A stretch of 64,000 bases of DNA from Spirochaetales bacterium (lineage in GTDB: Bacteria; Spirochaetota; Spirochaetia; DSM-2461), in contig JAFGXR010000037.1 in NCBI GenBank assembly GCA_016936555.1, positions 1 through 64,000 on the forward strand, given 5' to 3'. Positions 33,786 through 42,634 of the stretch are shown here, one piece after another (position 1 is the first letter of the stretch; each line of letters opens with the position of its first letter). Under the pieces are notes generated by a model. That model was not told the origin of the DNA and did not search any database. It worked only from the letters and a program-made list of their open reading frames with translations. The translations under genes and the position numbers were made by a program.

Positions 33786-34622
33786 ATGAAAATGGATGTG
33801 CGTTACGCCAATCACCCCGAAGATGCCAGAAAGTATACAACTGAGGATATCAGACGGCATTTTCTCATCGAAAAGCTTTTTGAGGACGATCAGATCAATC
33901 TGACCTATTCCCATGTGGACAGAATCATCGCCGGAGGCATCAAGCCCGTCAAAGGGGGATTGAAACTGGAAGCCGGTAAGGAAATGGGCGTAGACTTTTT
34001 TATGGAGCGCCGGGAAGTCGGCGTCATCAACATCGGCGGCGACGGAGTTGTGGTTCTCGACGGGAAAGAGTATGAGATCAAATCCCGGGAAGGCGCCTAT
34101 ATCGGAATGGGGGTGAAAGAGGTCATTTTCAAAAGTTCTTCAGCTTCCGATCCTGCCAAATTCTACCTGAACAGCGCACCGGCCCACAAAGCCTATCCCA
34201 CGACGATTATCAATCTGGAAAAGGCCGGGAAAGTGAAGCTCGGCGATCCGGCCAATCTCAATGTGCGGACAATCTACCAGTTCGTTCATCCCGCGGTCTG
34301 CGAGAGCTGCCAGCTGGTTATGGGCATGACGATTCTCGAACCGGGGAGCGTCTGGAACACCATGCCCTGCCACACCCACGAGAGAAGAATGGAAGTGTAC
34401 ATGTACTTCGATATGGCCGAGGAAACCAGAGTCTTCCACTATATGGGACAGCCCGATGAAACCCGTCACGTCGTTATGGCCAACGAACAGGCCGTCATCT
34501 CTCCCAGCTGGTCCATCCATTCGGGAGTGGGAACAAGCAACTACACCTTTATCTGGGGCATGTGCGGCGAGAACAAAACCTTCGACGATATGGATTTCGT
34601 CGATATGAAAGATCTGAAATAA
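33786..34622 (+). CDS. kduI: 5-dehydro-4-deoxy-D-glucuronate isomerase (KduI)
   Basis: 278 residues, cupin-like fold. The zinc site is clear in MPCHTHERRMEVYMYFDM (about 193-210) plus a later His in SPSWSIHSGVG (about 238-248). N-terminal RYANHPEDARKYTTEDIRRHFL matches KduI. Converts 4-deoxy-L-threo-5-hexosulose uronate (DKI) to 3-deoxy-D-glycero-2,5-hexodiulosonate. Next gene is kduD. KDG kinase and KDPG aldolase are not in this window. Confidence 0.96.
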   Translation: MKMDVRYANHPEDARKYTTEDIRRHFLIEKLFEDDQINLTYSHVDRIIAGGIKPVKGGLKLEAGKEMGVDFFMERREVGVINIGGDGVVVLDGKEYEIKSREGAYIGMGVKEVIFKSSSASDPAKFYLNSAPAHKAYPTTIINLEKAGKVKLGDPANLNVRTIYQFVHPAVCESCQLVMGMTILEPGSVWNTMPCHTHERRMEVYMYFDMAEETRVFHYMGQPDETRHVVMANEQAVISPSWSIHSGVGTSNYTFIWGMCGENKTFDDMDFVDMKDLK

Positions 34623-34635
34623 ATAGGAGAGAGAT

Positions 34636-35430
34636 ATGTTTACAGAAAAAAGTTTTGACCTGACGGGTAAAGTAGCCTGGGTTACCGGCGCCTCATACGG
34701 AATCGGTTTTGCCATCGCTTCCGGACTGGCGAAGTACGGAGCGAAGATCGCCTTCAATGATATCAATCAGGATCTTGTCGACAAGGGATTGGCCGCCTAC
34801 AAAGATGCGGGGATCAATGCCAACGGTTATGTGGGCGATGTAACCAATGAAAATCAGATGGATGAGCTGGTTGGAAAAATCGAAGCGGACATGGGTCCGG
34901 TTGATATTCTGGTCAACAATGCCGGAATCATCAAAAGAATCCCCATGCATGAGATGAGCGCCGCTGATTTTCGTCAGGTTATCGATATCGACCTGAACGG
35001 TCCCTTTATCTGTGCCAAAGCGGTTCTTCCCTCGATGATGAAGAGGAATCAGGGAAAGATCATTAACATCTGTTCGATGATGAGCGAGCTGGGAAGGGAA
35101 ACCGTTGCCGGTTACGCCGCCGCGAAAGGCGGACTGAAAATGCTGACCAGAAATATCGCCAGCGAATACGGAAAATACAATATACAGTGTAACGGAATCG
35201 GACCGGGATACATCGAAACACCTCAGACTGCGCCTCTCAGGACTCCCGAGCATCCTTTCAACAAGTTCATCCTATCCAAGACGCCGGCCGAGCGGTGGGG
35301 GCTGACTGACGACCTGATGGGGCCGGCTGTCTTCCTGTCATCAAGCGCTTCGGATTTCGTCAACGGGCATGTCCTGTATGTCGACGGAGGCATCCTCGCT
35401 TATATAGGCAAGAATCCCATGGAACTGTAG
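34636..35430 (+). CDS. kduD: 2-deoxy-D-gluconate 3-dehydrogenase / DKII reductase (KduD)
   Basis: 264-residue short-chain dehydrogenase. NAD-binding VTGASYGIGFAIA near 16-28, NNAGII near 94-99, active-site Ser in CSMMSELGRE (about 148) and YAAAKGG near 160-166. The directly upstream kduI assigns it to reduction of 3-deoxy-hexodiulosonate to KDG. Shine-Dalgarno AGGAGAG precedes ATG. Last gene of the iclR operon. Confidence 0.92.
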   Translation: MFTEKSFDLTGKVAWVTGASYGIGFAIASGLAKYGAKIAFNDINQDLVDKGLAAYKDAGINANGYVGDVTNENQMDELVGKIEADMGPVDILVNNAGIIKRIPMHEMSAADFRQVIDIDLNGPFICAKAVLPSMMKRNQGKIINICSMMSELGRETVAGYAAAKGGLKMLTRNIASEYGKYNIQCNGIGPGYIETPQTAPLRTPEHPFNKFILSKTPAERWGLTDDLMGPAVFLSSSASDFVNGHVLYVDGGILAYIGKNPMEL

Positions 35431-35435
35431 ATCTT

Positions 35436-35463
35436 TTGCCGTTCCTTTCCTATGTACTATAAT
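35436..35463 (+). promoter_or_regulatory. Promoter of the sensor kinase operon
   Basis: -35 TTGCCG (35436-35441), 16-bp spacer, -10 TATAAT (35458-35463). The ~20-nt leader carries AAAGGAG before ATG 35491. Confidence 0.6.
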
Positions 35464-35490
35464 CAATATAGAACAGGGAAAGGAGCGCAT

Positions 35491-37779
35491 ATGATAAAGA
35501 AAGAGGCGGTTTTCGGCTTATTACTACTGATCCTGACGGGGCCGGTTCTGTGTCCGGAGGATATCTCTTCCATTCTGAATGAAGAAGAGCAGAATTGGCT
35601 CTTAGGGCACCGCGAAATTCTCTTTGTCAGCCAGACCGATTATCCCCCTTTCGAATTCAAGGGCAATGAGGACTACAGCGATGGTATGAGCATCGAGCTG
35701 ATCCGATGGATTGCCACGGAATTCGGTTTCAAGGCCCGTTTCCGCCATATGTCCTTTCAGCAGGCGCAGGAAGCTGTCTTGATAGGGGAAGCCGACGCTC
35801 TGACAAGCCTTTTCTACAGCGAAAAGCGCGATGAGAGCTTTGATTTCACTCCGCTAACCTGGGAAGTGCCGGCACTGATTTTCGTGCAGAGCGAAAGGCC
35901 CGATATCCGGTCCGTAGCGGATCTGCGGAACAGGAAGGTCGCTATGCAGCGGGGGGATTATGCCGGGGAATTCCTTGCTGATAAGGGGATAGACGCAACA
36001 ATCATATCCACCGACACCTTTGCCGAAGCAGTCGATCTGGTTATTGCCGGAGAGGCCGATGCGGTCATCGGAGACAAGCAGATCGTTCTCTATCATCTTT
36101 TCAGCCAGAATCTTATGAATATGGTCAAATCCGTCGGGGAGCCTCTCTACGTCGGACAGAACTCCATCGCCGTCATCGAAGGCAATGTCTATCTGCGGGC
36201 CATACTGGAGAAAGGAGTGGAGCAGGCCCGGGAGAACGGGATATTTGATAAAATCGACCGGAAATGGACCGGTGTCCGCTACAGCGATTCCAGGAGCTGG
36301 CTTGAAAAAAACCAGACTATACTCCTGTTTGCCATGGTTTCGATTCTTATCGTTCTTGTTCTGATTCTCTTGTGGAGTTTTCAGCTCCGGAGCCTGGTGG
36401 CGAAGCGCACCGCTGAACTGAAAAGGAACGAACTGCACCTTCAATCTCTCTTCGACTCCGTTCCCGATCTGCTCTGGCTGAAAGACAGCGACGGGAAGTA
36501 CCTGAAATGCAATAACCGTTACCGGCAGTTTCTGGGACACAATGCGGATCAGATCCGCGGTAAAACGGATTATGATTTTTTCAGCCGGGATAAAGCCGAT
36601 GTATATACGGAATATGACAGAATCGCTATGGAAAAAGGGGAAGCCTCCTATATCGCCGATATACGATATAAGAATGATAACCACAGGGAGACCGTGGAAG
36701 TCATCAAGAATTCTCTTCACGATGAAAAGGGAAATCTGGTCGGGATCTTGAGTATCGCCCACGATATGACGGAACGGTTCGAAGCCGAAACATTTCTCGA
36801 AGCCATCGTTGAAAATATCCCCAATATGGTTTTTGTCAAAGATGCCGAAACCCTCCGGTTTATCCGCTTAAACAAGGCGGCCGAGAGGATTCTCGGCTAT
36901 TCCGCCGATGATCTCAAAGGAAAAAATGACTATGATTTTTTCCCCGAAAGCGAGGCGGATTTTTTTACCATGAAAGACCGTGAAGCCTTATCGAAAAGGG
37001 AAGTAACCGATATTCCAGAAGAGCCGATCCTGACAAGCAGCGGCCAGAGCAGGATTCTCCATACCCAGAAAATCTCCATTCGGAACAAAGAGGGAAAACC
37101 GGTTTATCTCCTGGGTATCTCCGAAGATATTACCGAGCGGAAGAGAATCGAGAATGAGATGCGCAAAACGCTGAAAGAAAAGGAAATCCTCCTGAAGGAA
37201 GTTCATCACAGAGTGAAAAACAATCTCCAGGTTGTTTCCAGCCTCCTCAGCCTCCAATCGGAGAAGACCGGAGATCCCCGGGCCCTGGAAGTTTTTGCCG
37301 AAGCGGAAAACAAGGTAAAATCGATGTCTCTCGTTCATGAAATCCTCTATAAATCAGACAGCTTCGACAGAATACCCATCAGGAAGTATATGGAGAATCT
37401 GATGAGCCATCTGAGGGAAATGTATGTCGGGCGGGATATTGAAATCCGCATGGATATTGAAAATATAGATATCCAGCTCGAGAACGCTGTATCCTGCGGG
37501 CTCATTTTTACCGAACTTATATCGAATACTTTCAAGCATGCCTTTGCGGAAGGAGAGAGGGGATCGGTCAATATTTCTGTAAACGCACTGGAAGGCGGAA
37601 AGATTCAGGCTGTCGTGTCCGATAATGGATGCGGGTTCCCGGAAGATTTTAATCCGGAAGGAACCATGTCCATGGGAATCCGTCTGGTAATTGATCTGAT
37701 CGAGGGGCAGCTGGAAGGAGAGTGGTCTCTCAATCGTGAGAATGGAACGGAATGGACTTTTACCTGGCCTTGTGAATAA
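35491..37779 (+). CDS. Hybrid sensor: periplasmic binding protein-PAS-PAS-histidine kinase (HisKA_2)
   Basis: 762 residues from ATG 35491. Signal peptide (about 1-20), an amino-acid-type SBP_bac_3 domain (about 35-255: DYPPFEFKGNEDYSDGMSIEL, then GEADAVIGDKQI), one membrane helix (TILLFAMVSILIVLVLILLW near 280-300), and two PAS domains (about 315-430 and 435-550). Then a HisKA_2 dimerisation domain (KEVHHRVKNNLQVVSSLLSLQ, phospho-His near 572) and an HATPase (DNGCGFPEDF near 712). The periplasmic part should sense a small solute. Followed 14 nt later by its probable response regulator. Confidence 0.9.
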   Translation: MIKKEAVFGLLLLILTGPVLCPEDISSILNEEEQNWLLGHREILFVSQTDYPPFEFKGNEDYSDGMSIELIRWIATEFGFKARFRHMSFQQAQEAVLIGEADALTSLFYSEKRDESFDFTPLTWEVPALIFVQSERPDIRSVADLRNRKVAMQRGDYAGEFLADKGIDATIISTDTFAEAVDLVIAGEADAVIGDKQIVLYHLFSQNLMNMVKSVGEPLYVGQNSIAVIEGNVYLRAILEKGVEQARENGIFDKIDRKWTGVRYSDSRSWLEKNQTILLFAMVSILIVLVLILLWSFQLRSLVAKRTAELKRNELHLQSLFDSVPDLLWLKDSDGKYLKCNNRYRQFLGHNADQIRGKTDYDFFSRDKADVYTEYDRIAMEKGEASYIADIRYKNDNHRETVEVIKNSLHDEKGNLVGILSIAHDMTERFEAETFLEAIVENIPNMVFVKDAETLRFIRLNKAAERILGYSADDLKGKNDYDFFPESEADFFTMKDREALSKREVTDIPEEPILTSSGQSRILHTQKISIRNKEGKPVYLLGISEDITERKRIENEMRKTLKEKEILLKEVHHRVKNNLQVVSSLLSLQSEKTGDPRALEVFAEAENKVKSMSLVHEILYKSDSFDRIPIRKYMENLMSHLREMYVGRDIEIRMDIENIDIQLENAVSCGLIFTELISNTFKHAFAEGERGSVNISVNALEGGKIQAVVSDNGCGFPEDFNPEGTMSMGIRLVIDLIEGQLEGEWSLNRENGTEWTFTWPCE

Positions 37780-37793
37780 GCGGAGGAAAAACG

Positions 37794-38810
37794 GTGACAG
37801 CAGCAAGAGTATTAATCGTCGAAGATGAGGTTATCGTCAGCACCGATTTAAGCCGGAAACTGGATAAAATGGGGTACACTGTGACGGGCTGTGTCCGCTA
37901 CGGAGAAAAAGCTCTTGAAGCCGCACGGGCTGGCGAACCGGATATCGTTCTTATGGATGTTCATCTGAAAGGGGAGATGGATGGAACCGAAGCGGCGGAA
38001 CAGATTGTCGGACAACTGGATCTGCCGGTTATTTTCATGACGGCTTTTTCCGATGAGGAAACCATTGCCCGGGCCAAAAAGAGCGGTCCTTATTCTTATT
38101 TAACAAAACCCATACGCCTGGAAGAGCTGAAAATCAATCTCGAAATGGCTCTCTATAAGGTGAATACCGACAGGAAGCTGAAAGAGCATGAACTTTTTTT
38201 CCGCACAATCGTCGACCACACTTACGACTGGGAAACATGGGTCGGAGCGGAAGGGGAATTGATCTATACCTCTCCTTCCTGCCGGAGGATGACCGGGTAC
38301 GGTAAGGAGCAGTTCGAAGCGGATCCCGATCTCATTTACAGCATTATGGTCCCTTCAGGCGGCAAAGATCCTGTCCCGGAGTTTAAAGCTCACCGCCATG
38401 ATAAAAACCAGAAAATGACCATGGAGTTCTGTCTTAAAAAAGCCGACGGCAGCGAGATCTGGGTGGAGCACATCTGCCAGCCTGTTTTTTCCTTTGAAGG
38501 GGAGTTTCTGGGCCGGCGGGCCAGCAACCGCGATATCACCGGGAGAAAAGCCGCAGAGGAAGCCCGGGAGAAACTGATCGCCGAACTTCAGGACGCCATG
38601 GACAGTATTAAAACATTGAACGGCCTTCTCCCTATCTGCAGCCACTGCAAGAAAATCCGCGACGATGAGGGGTATTGGAATCAGGTGGAAACCTATGTGA
38701 GCAAATACACAGGTGCCGAGTTCACCCATGGGTTATGCCCCGACTGCGCGAAAGAGCTCTATCCCAAGTATTTTCCCGGTAAAAATAACTCCGGAGATCC
38801 CGAAGTTTAA
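37794..38810 (+). CDS. Response regulator with PAS domain and Cys-rich C-terminal motif
   Basis: 338 residues from GTG 37794 (GGAGG upstream). Receiver domain with acidic pocket EDE and phospho-acceptor Asp55 (IVLMDVHLKG), Thr in IFMTAFSDEE and Lys in YLTKPIRLEE. A PAS domain spans about 135-255. The end carries a C-x2-C ... C-x2-C pattern (ICSHCKKIRDDEGYWNQVE then HGLCPDCAKELYP, about 280-325), probably a zinc-binding knuckle. No DNA-binding or GGDEF output domain, so output may be by protein interaction. Pairs with the upstream HisKA_2 kinase. Confidence 0.88.
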   Translation: MTAARVLIVEDEVIVSTDLSRKLDKMGYTVTGCVRYGEKALEAARAGEPDIVLMDVHLKGEMDGTEAAEQIVGQLDLPVIFMTAFSDEETIARAKKSGPYSYLTKPIRLEELKINLEMALYKVNTDRKLKEHELFFRTIVDHTYDWETWVGAEGELIYTSPSCRRMTGYGKEQFEADPDLIYSIMVPSGGKDPVPEFKAHRHDKNQKMTMEFCLKKADGSEIWVEHICQPVFSFEGEFLGRRASNRDITGRKAAEEAREKLIAELQDAMDSIKTLNGLLPICSHCKKIRDDEGYWNQVETYVSKYTGAEFTHGLCPDCAKELYPKYFPGKNNSGDPEV

Positions 38811-38813
38811 GAG

Positions 38814-40748
38814 CTACGGATGATCTTGAAGCTGTAAGTTTTCATACTTGACTTGCAGAACGTTTTTTCCTTTTTCTGTCATAACCAGGCCGTATTTTCC
38901 CTCCTCGCGGCTTATGTAGCCTTCATTGATCAGTTCTCCCAGGATCCGGCGGATCTGAGCCTCTGTCAGTTTATGCCCGGCTTCCCCTGCCATGGCCGCC
39001 AGCTTCGCCCGTCCGGTGACTTTTTGCTTTCTATTGAGATGATCGATCGATTTTAAAAGGTTCAATGAGGACGGAGGGAGCTCTGAATCCTTCTGTGTTT
39101 CCTGAGAGACCATTCCATCGGGCAGAGAGCTCAGTTTCAGTTCCCCCGACTCTGAAAGGGCCGCCATAGTAAGGGCTGTATTTGTCAGCTCTGTGATATT
39201 TCCGGGCCAGCTGCAGCTTTTCAGGTAGGCGGTCAGTTCCCTGGCCGCTGTCAGCTTTCGTCCTGAATCCTGCAGGATCTTTTTAAATATCAGAGGAATG
39301 TCTTCCGGTCTCTCCCTTAAGGCCGGGATTCTCAAGTAGCTCTCCTTTAACTGGAAATAGAGATCGGCCTGAAAAGACTTGTTCACCATATTCTGAAGAG
39401 GATCGCCGCTCCAGGTCGAGATGAACCGCTTTTTTCCCCGATGATTAATCAGGAACAATAGAAGCTTTTTCTGGAGCGGCAGAGGCAGAAGCGCGGCTTC
39501 GCTGAGGATGACCACACCTTCTTCCTTATCGGAAACAAGTGTTTCGATCTCTTTTTCCATTTGCTCGTGATTCAGAGCTTCGAGGCGGATTGTCTGACAG
39601 ATCTGCTGTTTTCTGTGGGAACCGTTGTATATGGCTCTGGCCAGAAGCTTTTTCCCGGTTCCCCTTTCTCCTTCAATCAGGATATTGCGGTCAGTTGCAG
39701 CCAGTTTTTCAGCCTGTTTTTTTAATTTTAAAAGGGATTCGCTTTTTCCTGACAGTTTGTCAAAAGTCACTCTTTCCTGCGGGGCAGTTCCAATCGAGTC
39801 ATCTTTGGAAAAAACAATGCTGCAGATATAAGTGCTGCTGTTTTCATGGAGAGTTTTTCTCACGGAAAAATGTTTTCCGCCCGTTGTAAACCTGCCGCCC
39901 TTTTCTTTCCGGCTCTTCAGGAGAAAATTCAGCAGCTCCTGTGAATCGAAAATATCTTTCAGGCTGTAGCCTACGGGGCTTTCCAGTCCCGGGGTAAGTG
40001 CCGATCGGAAGTTCTCGTTGGCCATTAAAACAGTACCCGATGTATCATAGGTCAGAATGCCCTCTCCGGAGCCTTCGAGCAGCATGATGAGCTGGCTGTT
40101 CAGTTTGTTTATTTTCTGGGAATAAGCCGAAACTTTTGCGGAAGTGCTGACTATTTTTTTCAGATAGCGGAAGGAGGGCGCTTCTATTTCATCGGGGGAA
40201 ATCTCCAGGTACAGGAGAATGGAGGCCAGAGTCGGATAATCGAAGACCCTCGAACCCAGATCGTAAGCCTTGCTGACTTCGGCCGGCACGAGGTGTGTCT
40301 CCCCGGCGGTTATAGCTGTTTTAATTCCCTCCGTCTCCAGGAGGGGAGGATAGCAGGCTTTGTAGTTGAACTGATTAAAACCGATTTTTTTCAGAGCTTC
40401 GATGCTCTCTTCCGCAGACACTCTGTCATCATTGATAAAGAGAATATCTGTTCCCGGCGGAATGGCTACCAGGCTGTCGATTCCCTTATGGCTGATCGTT
40501 CTTCTTCCGCTGATGAATCGGCGGGCTGACAATCGGCCTATCTTGTCCCGCGCCTCTTCTTCGAGGGACCGGCTCGAGAAGACAATCAGGTCCGCATCCA
40601 CAGCGGAGGGATAGGACTCATCCAGTACAATCAGGTTGAAAATATGTTCTTTTTTAAGATAAATCTGCAATTGCTCGGAAAGAGAATCACCTGTGTCCCG
40701 GCTTCCGGTTATGAGAGTCAAGCTTGGATATTTCATAATTAAAGCCAT
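38814..40748 (-). CDS. Sigma54-activator-like regulator with degenerate AAA+ domain
   Basis: 644 residues. The N-terminal ~190 residues resemble the PrpR-type sensory domain (GTDILFINDDRVSAEESIEA). A PAS domain lies near 210-310. The AAA+ domain (about 335-545) has Walker A GERGTGKKLLA, but Walker B reads GVVILSEA instead of LFLDE and the GAFTGA sigma54-contact loop is missing. R-finger region LRIPALRERPEDIPLIF is kept. The C-terminus (about 575-640) is a winged helix (AQIRRILGELINEGYISREE), not the usual Fis-type helix. It likely works without sigma54. It is divergent from the YfcC carrier gene and probably regulates it. Start may also be the ATG four codons inside. Confidence 0.78.
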   Translation of the reverse strand: MALIMKYPSLTLITGSRDTGDSLSEQLQIYLKKEHIFNLIVLDESYPSAVDADLIVFSSRSLEEEARDKIGRLSARRFISGRRTISHKGIDSLVAIPPGTDILFINDDRVSAEESIEALKKIGFNQFNYKACYPPLLETEGIKTAITAGETHLVPAEVSKAYDLGSRVFDYPTLASILLYLEISPDEIEAPSFRYLKKIVSTSAKVSAYSQKINKLNSQLIMLLEGSGEGILTYDTSGTVLMANENFRSALTPGLESPVGYSLKDIFDSQELLNFLLKSRKEKGGRFTTGGKHFSVRKTLHENSSTYICSIVFSKDDSIGTAPQERVTFDKLSGKSESLLKLKKQAEKLAATDRNILIEGERGTGKKLLARAIYNGSHRKQQICQTIRLEALNHEQMEKEIETLVSDKEEGVVILSEAALLPLPLQKKLLLFLINHRGKKRFISTWSGDPLQNMVNKSFQADLYFQLKESYLRIPALRERPEDIPLIFKKILQDSGRKLTAARELTAYLKSCSWPGNITELTNTALTMAALSESGELKLSSLPDGMVSQETQKDSELPPSSLNLLKSIDHLNRKQKVTGRAKLAAMAGEAGHKLTEAQIRRILGELINEGYISREEGKYGLVMTEKGKNVLQVKYENLQLQDHP

Positions 40749-40921
40749 AATAACCCAAAATAGCCGAAAATAAAACCGAAAAATACTTTCAGGAGATGTC
40801 TGATTCTCCCTGATACCTCCTGTTTTCCCGATTCACTATTTTTACATTCCTGCATCTATAATGGACGAAACAAAAAACAAGGCTGGTTAAAGACTCGCCT
40901 AAGCGACCAAAGGAGTTCACT

Positions 40922-42460
40922 ATGTCCAGTGGAGAAAAAACAGGTAAACGCGTCTGGAGAATGCCCGATACGTACATCATCATCTTTCTCGTTGTCGTAT
41001 TTGCGGCACTGCTGACCTGGCTCGTTCCCGTCGGGGTATTTACGGGAACCCAGGAAGCGCCGAACGGCAAAACCGTGCTCGATCCGTCATCCTACACCAA
41101 TCTCTTTGTTGAAACTGAGGGAGAACTGGTAGCCGATCCATCCGGGGTAACCCATACAAAACCGATCGCCCTCTTCGAGCCATTCGGCGGAATGGGGCTG
41201 CTCAACTATGTTTTCGAAGGGCTCACATCCGGTTCCAAATGGGGAACGGCTGTGGGAATCATTGCCTTTATTCTCATCGCCGGCGGATCTTTCGGTATCG
41301 TACTGCGCACCGGAGCCGTTGAAGCGGGGATCATGGCCATGATCAGGAAGACTAAAGGAAAAGAGGTCCTTCTCATCCCCCTGCTTTTTCTGGTCTTTTC
41401 TCTGGGAGGCGCTGTGTTCGGCATGGGAGAGGAAGCCATACCCTTTGCCATGATCATCATTCCCATCGTCATCGCCATGGGCTATGATGCCATTACGGGA
41501 ATATTGATCACTTATGTGGCCACCCAGATCGGTTTCGCCACATCGTGGATGAATCCCTTCAGCGTTGCGATCGCCCAGGGAGTCGCAGGCGTTCCTCTTA
41601 TGTCAGGAGCACCTTTCAGAATTTTTATGTGGATTTTCTTTACGGCTGTGGGGATTGCTTTTACCTGGCTCTATGCCCATCGTATCAAAAAGAATCCCGA
41701 ACTGTCGGTCTCCTATAAAAGTGATGATTTTTTCCGGGAGGATTTCAAAGAAAAAGACCGTCTGGACATGAAGTTCACAACGGGACATATTCTGGTTCTC
41801 CTTACGGTCCTCGGCGCCGTTATCTGGGTCGTCTGGGGCGTCGTTTCCTACGGAGTCGGCAACGGATATTATATCCCTTCCATCGCTACGGTCTTCTTTA
41901 TCATGGGACTCGTGGCTGCTGTCATCGGGGGGATTTTCAAACTCAACGGTATGACATTCAATGACGGAGCAGCGGCTTTCCGCAGCGGAGCGTCCGATCT
42001 TGTCGGAGCGGCCCTGGTCGTCGGTATGGCCAAAGGAATCATCCTGGTCATGGGGGGAGACAGCACGGGAGATCCCAATATTCTCAACACCATCCTCCAC
42101 GGAATGGGATCTGTTCTGGCCGGTCTTCCCTCAGTTCTGTCCGCCTGGTTCATGTACCTGTTCCAGTCCGTTTTCAACTTCTTCGTTGTTTCCGGATCGG
42201 GACAGGCCGCGCTGACCATGCCTCTCATGGGACCGCTGGCTGAAATCGTCGGCGTGACAAAACAGGTCGCCGTTCTGGCTTTCCAGCTGGGAGACGGTTT
42301 CACCAATCTTATCGTTCCCACTTCGGGCTGCCTGATGGGCGTTCTGGGCGTGGCCAGACTGGACTGGGGAAACTGGGCGAAATTCCAGATCAAATTCCAG
42401 GGGCTGCTGGCGGTTCTGGGAACGGTTTTTATCATTATCGCCGTCATAACCGGATTCTGA
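40922..42460 (+). CDS. YfcC-family carrier (C4-dicarboxylate / amino-acid or peptide permease)
   Basis: 512 residues, about 12 membrane helices, AAAGGAG upstream. Matches the YfcC/DcuC-like family: MPDTYIIIFLVVVFAALLTW at the start, GGAVFGMGEEAIPFAMIIIP near 161-180, TSWMNPFSVAIAQGVAG near 207-223, and SGSGQAALTMPLMGPLAEIVG near 425-445. Members move dicarboxylates, amino acids or small peptides. The following isoaspartyl dipeptidase suggests uptake of isoaspartyl dipeptides or related compounds; that link is inference. Confidence 0.88.
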   Translation: MSSGEKTGKRVWRMPDTYIIIFLVVVFAALLTWLVPVGVFTGTQEAPNGKTVLDPSSYTNLFVETEGELVADPSGVTHTKPIALFEPFGGMGLLNYVFEGLTSGSKWGTAVGIIAFILIAGGSFGIVLRTGAVEAGIMAMIRKTKGKEVLLIPLLFLVFSLGGAVFGMGEEAIPFAMIIIPIVIAMGYDAITGILITYVATQIGFATSWMNPFSVAIAQGVAGVPLMSGAPFRIFMWIFFTAVGIAFTWLYAHRIKKNPELSVSYKSDDFFREDFKEKDRLDMKFTTGHILVLLTVLGAVIWVVWGVVSYGVGNGYYIPSIATVFFIMGLVAAVIGGIFKLNGMTFNDGAAAFRSGASDLVGAALVVGMAKGIILVMGGDSTGDPNILNTILHGMGSVLAGLPSVLSAWFMYLFQSVFNFFVVSGSGQAALTMPLMGPLAEIVGVTKQVAVLAFQLGDGFTNLIVPTSGCLMGVLGVARLDWGNWAKFQIKFQGLLAVLGTVFIIIAVITGF

Positions 42461-42485
42461 TATAATCGGGTTACACACATAATTC

Positions 42486-42610
42486 CGGGGGTTTTGCAAA
42501 CGTTCATTCCCACAACCCTCACCCGGCCTCTCCCGGAGGGAGAGGAGGCTAAAGTTCTACCATTCCCGGTTGAGGGCTGGATAGAATGATTCGACTTTTG
42601 CAAAAGCCCC
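42486..42610. repeat. Nested palindromic intergenic element (REP/MITE-like)
   Basis: About 125 bp. Outer near-inverted arms are GGGGGTTTTGCAAA (42487-42500) and TTTTGCAAAAGCCCC (42596-42610). The second level is ACAACCCTCA (42512-42521) against TTGAGGGCTG. A perfect inner hairpin CCTCTCCC-GGA-GGGAGAGG spans 42527-42545. Words of the form CCCTCACCCGGCCTCTCCCG are typical of dispersed bacterial intergenic repeats. It lies between the yfcC-like gene and iadA and would fold in the shared mRNA. No coding potential. Confidence 0.7.
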
Positions 42611-42634
42611 ATCTTATTTCAGGGAGTTAAAAAT

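Noticed and set aside
40790-40825. Inverted repeat CAGGAG...CTCCTG upstream of the yfcC-like gene as terminator
   Set aside because: Arms are only 6 bp with a ~24-nt gap and no transcript is expected to end there; left as a possible but unsupported regulator site.
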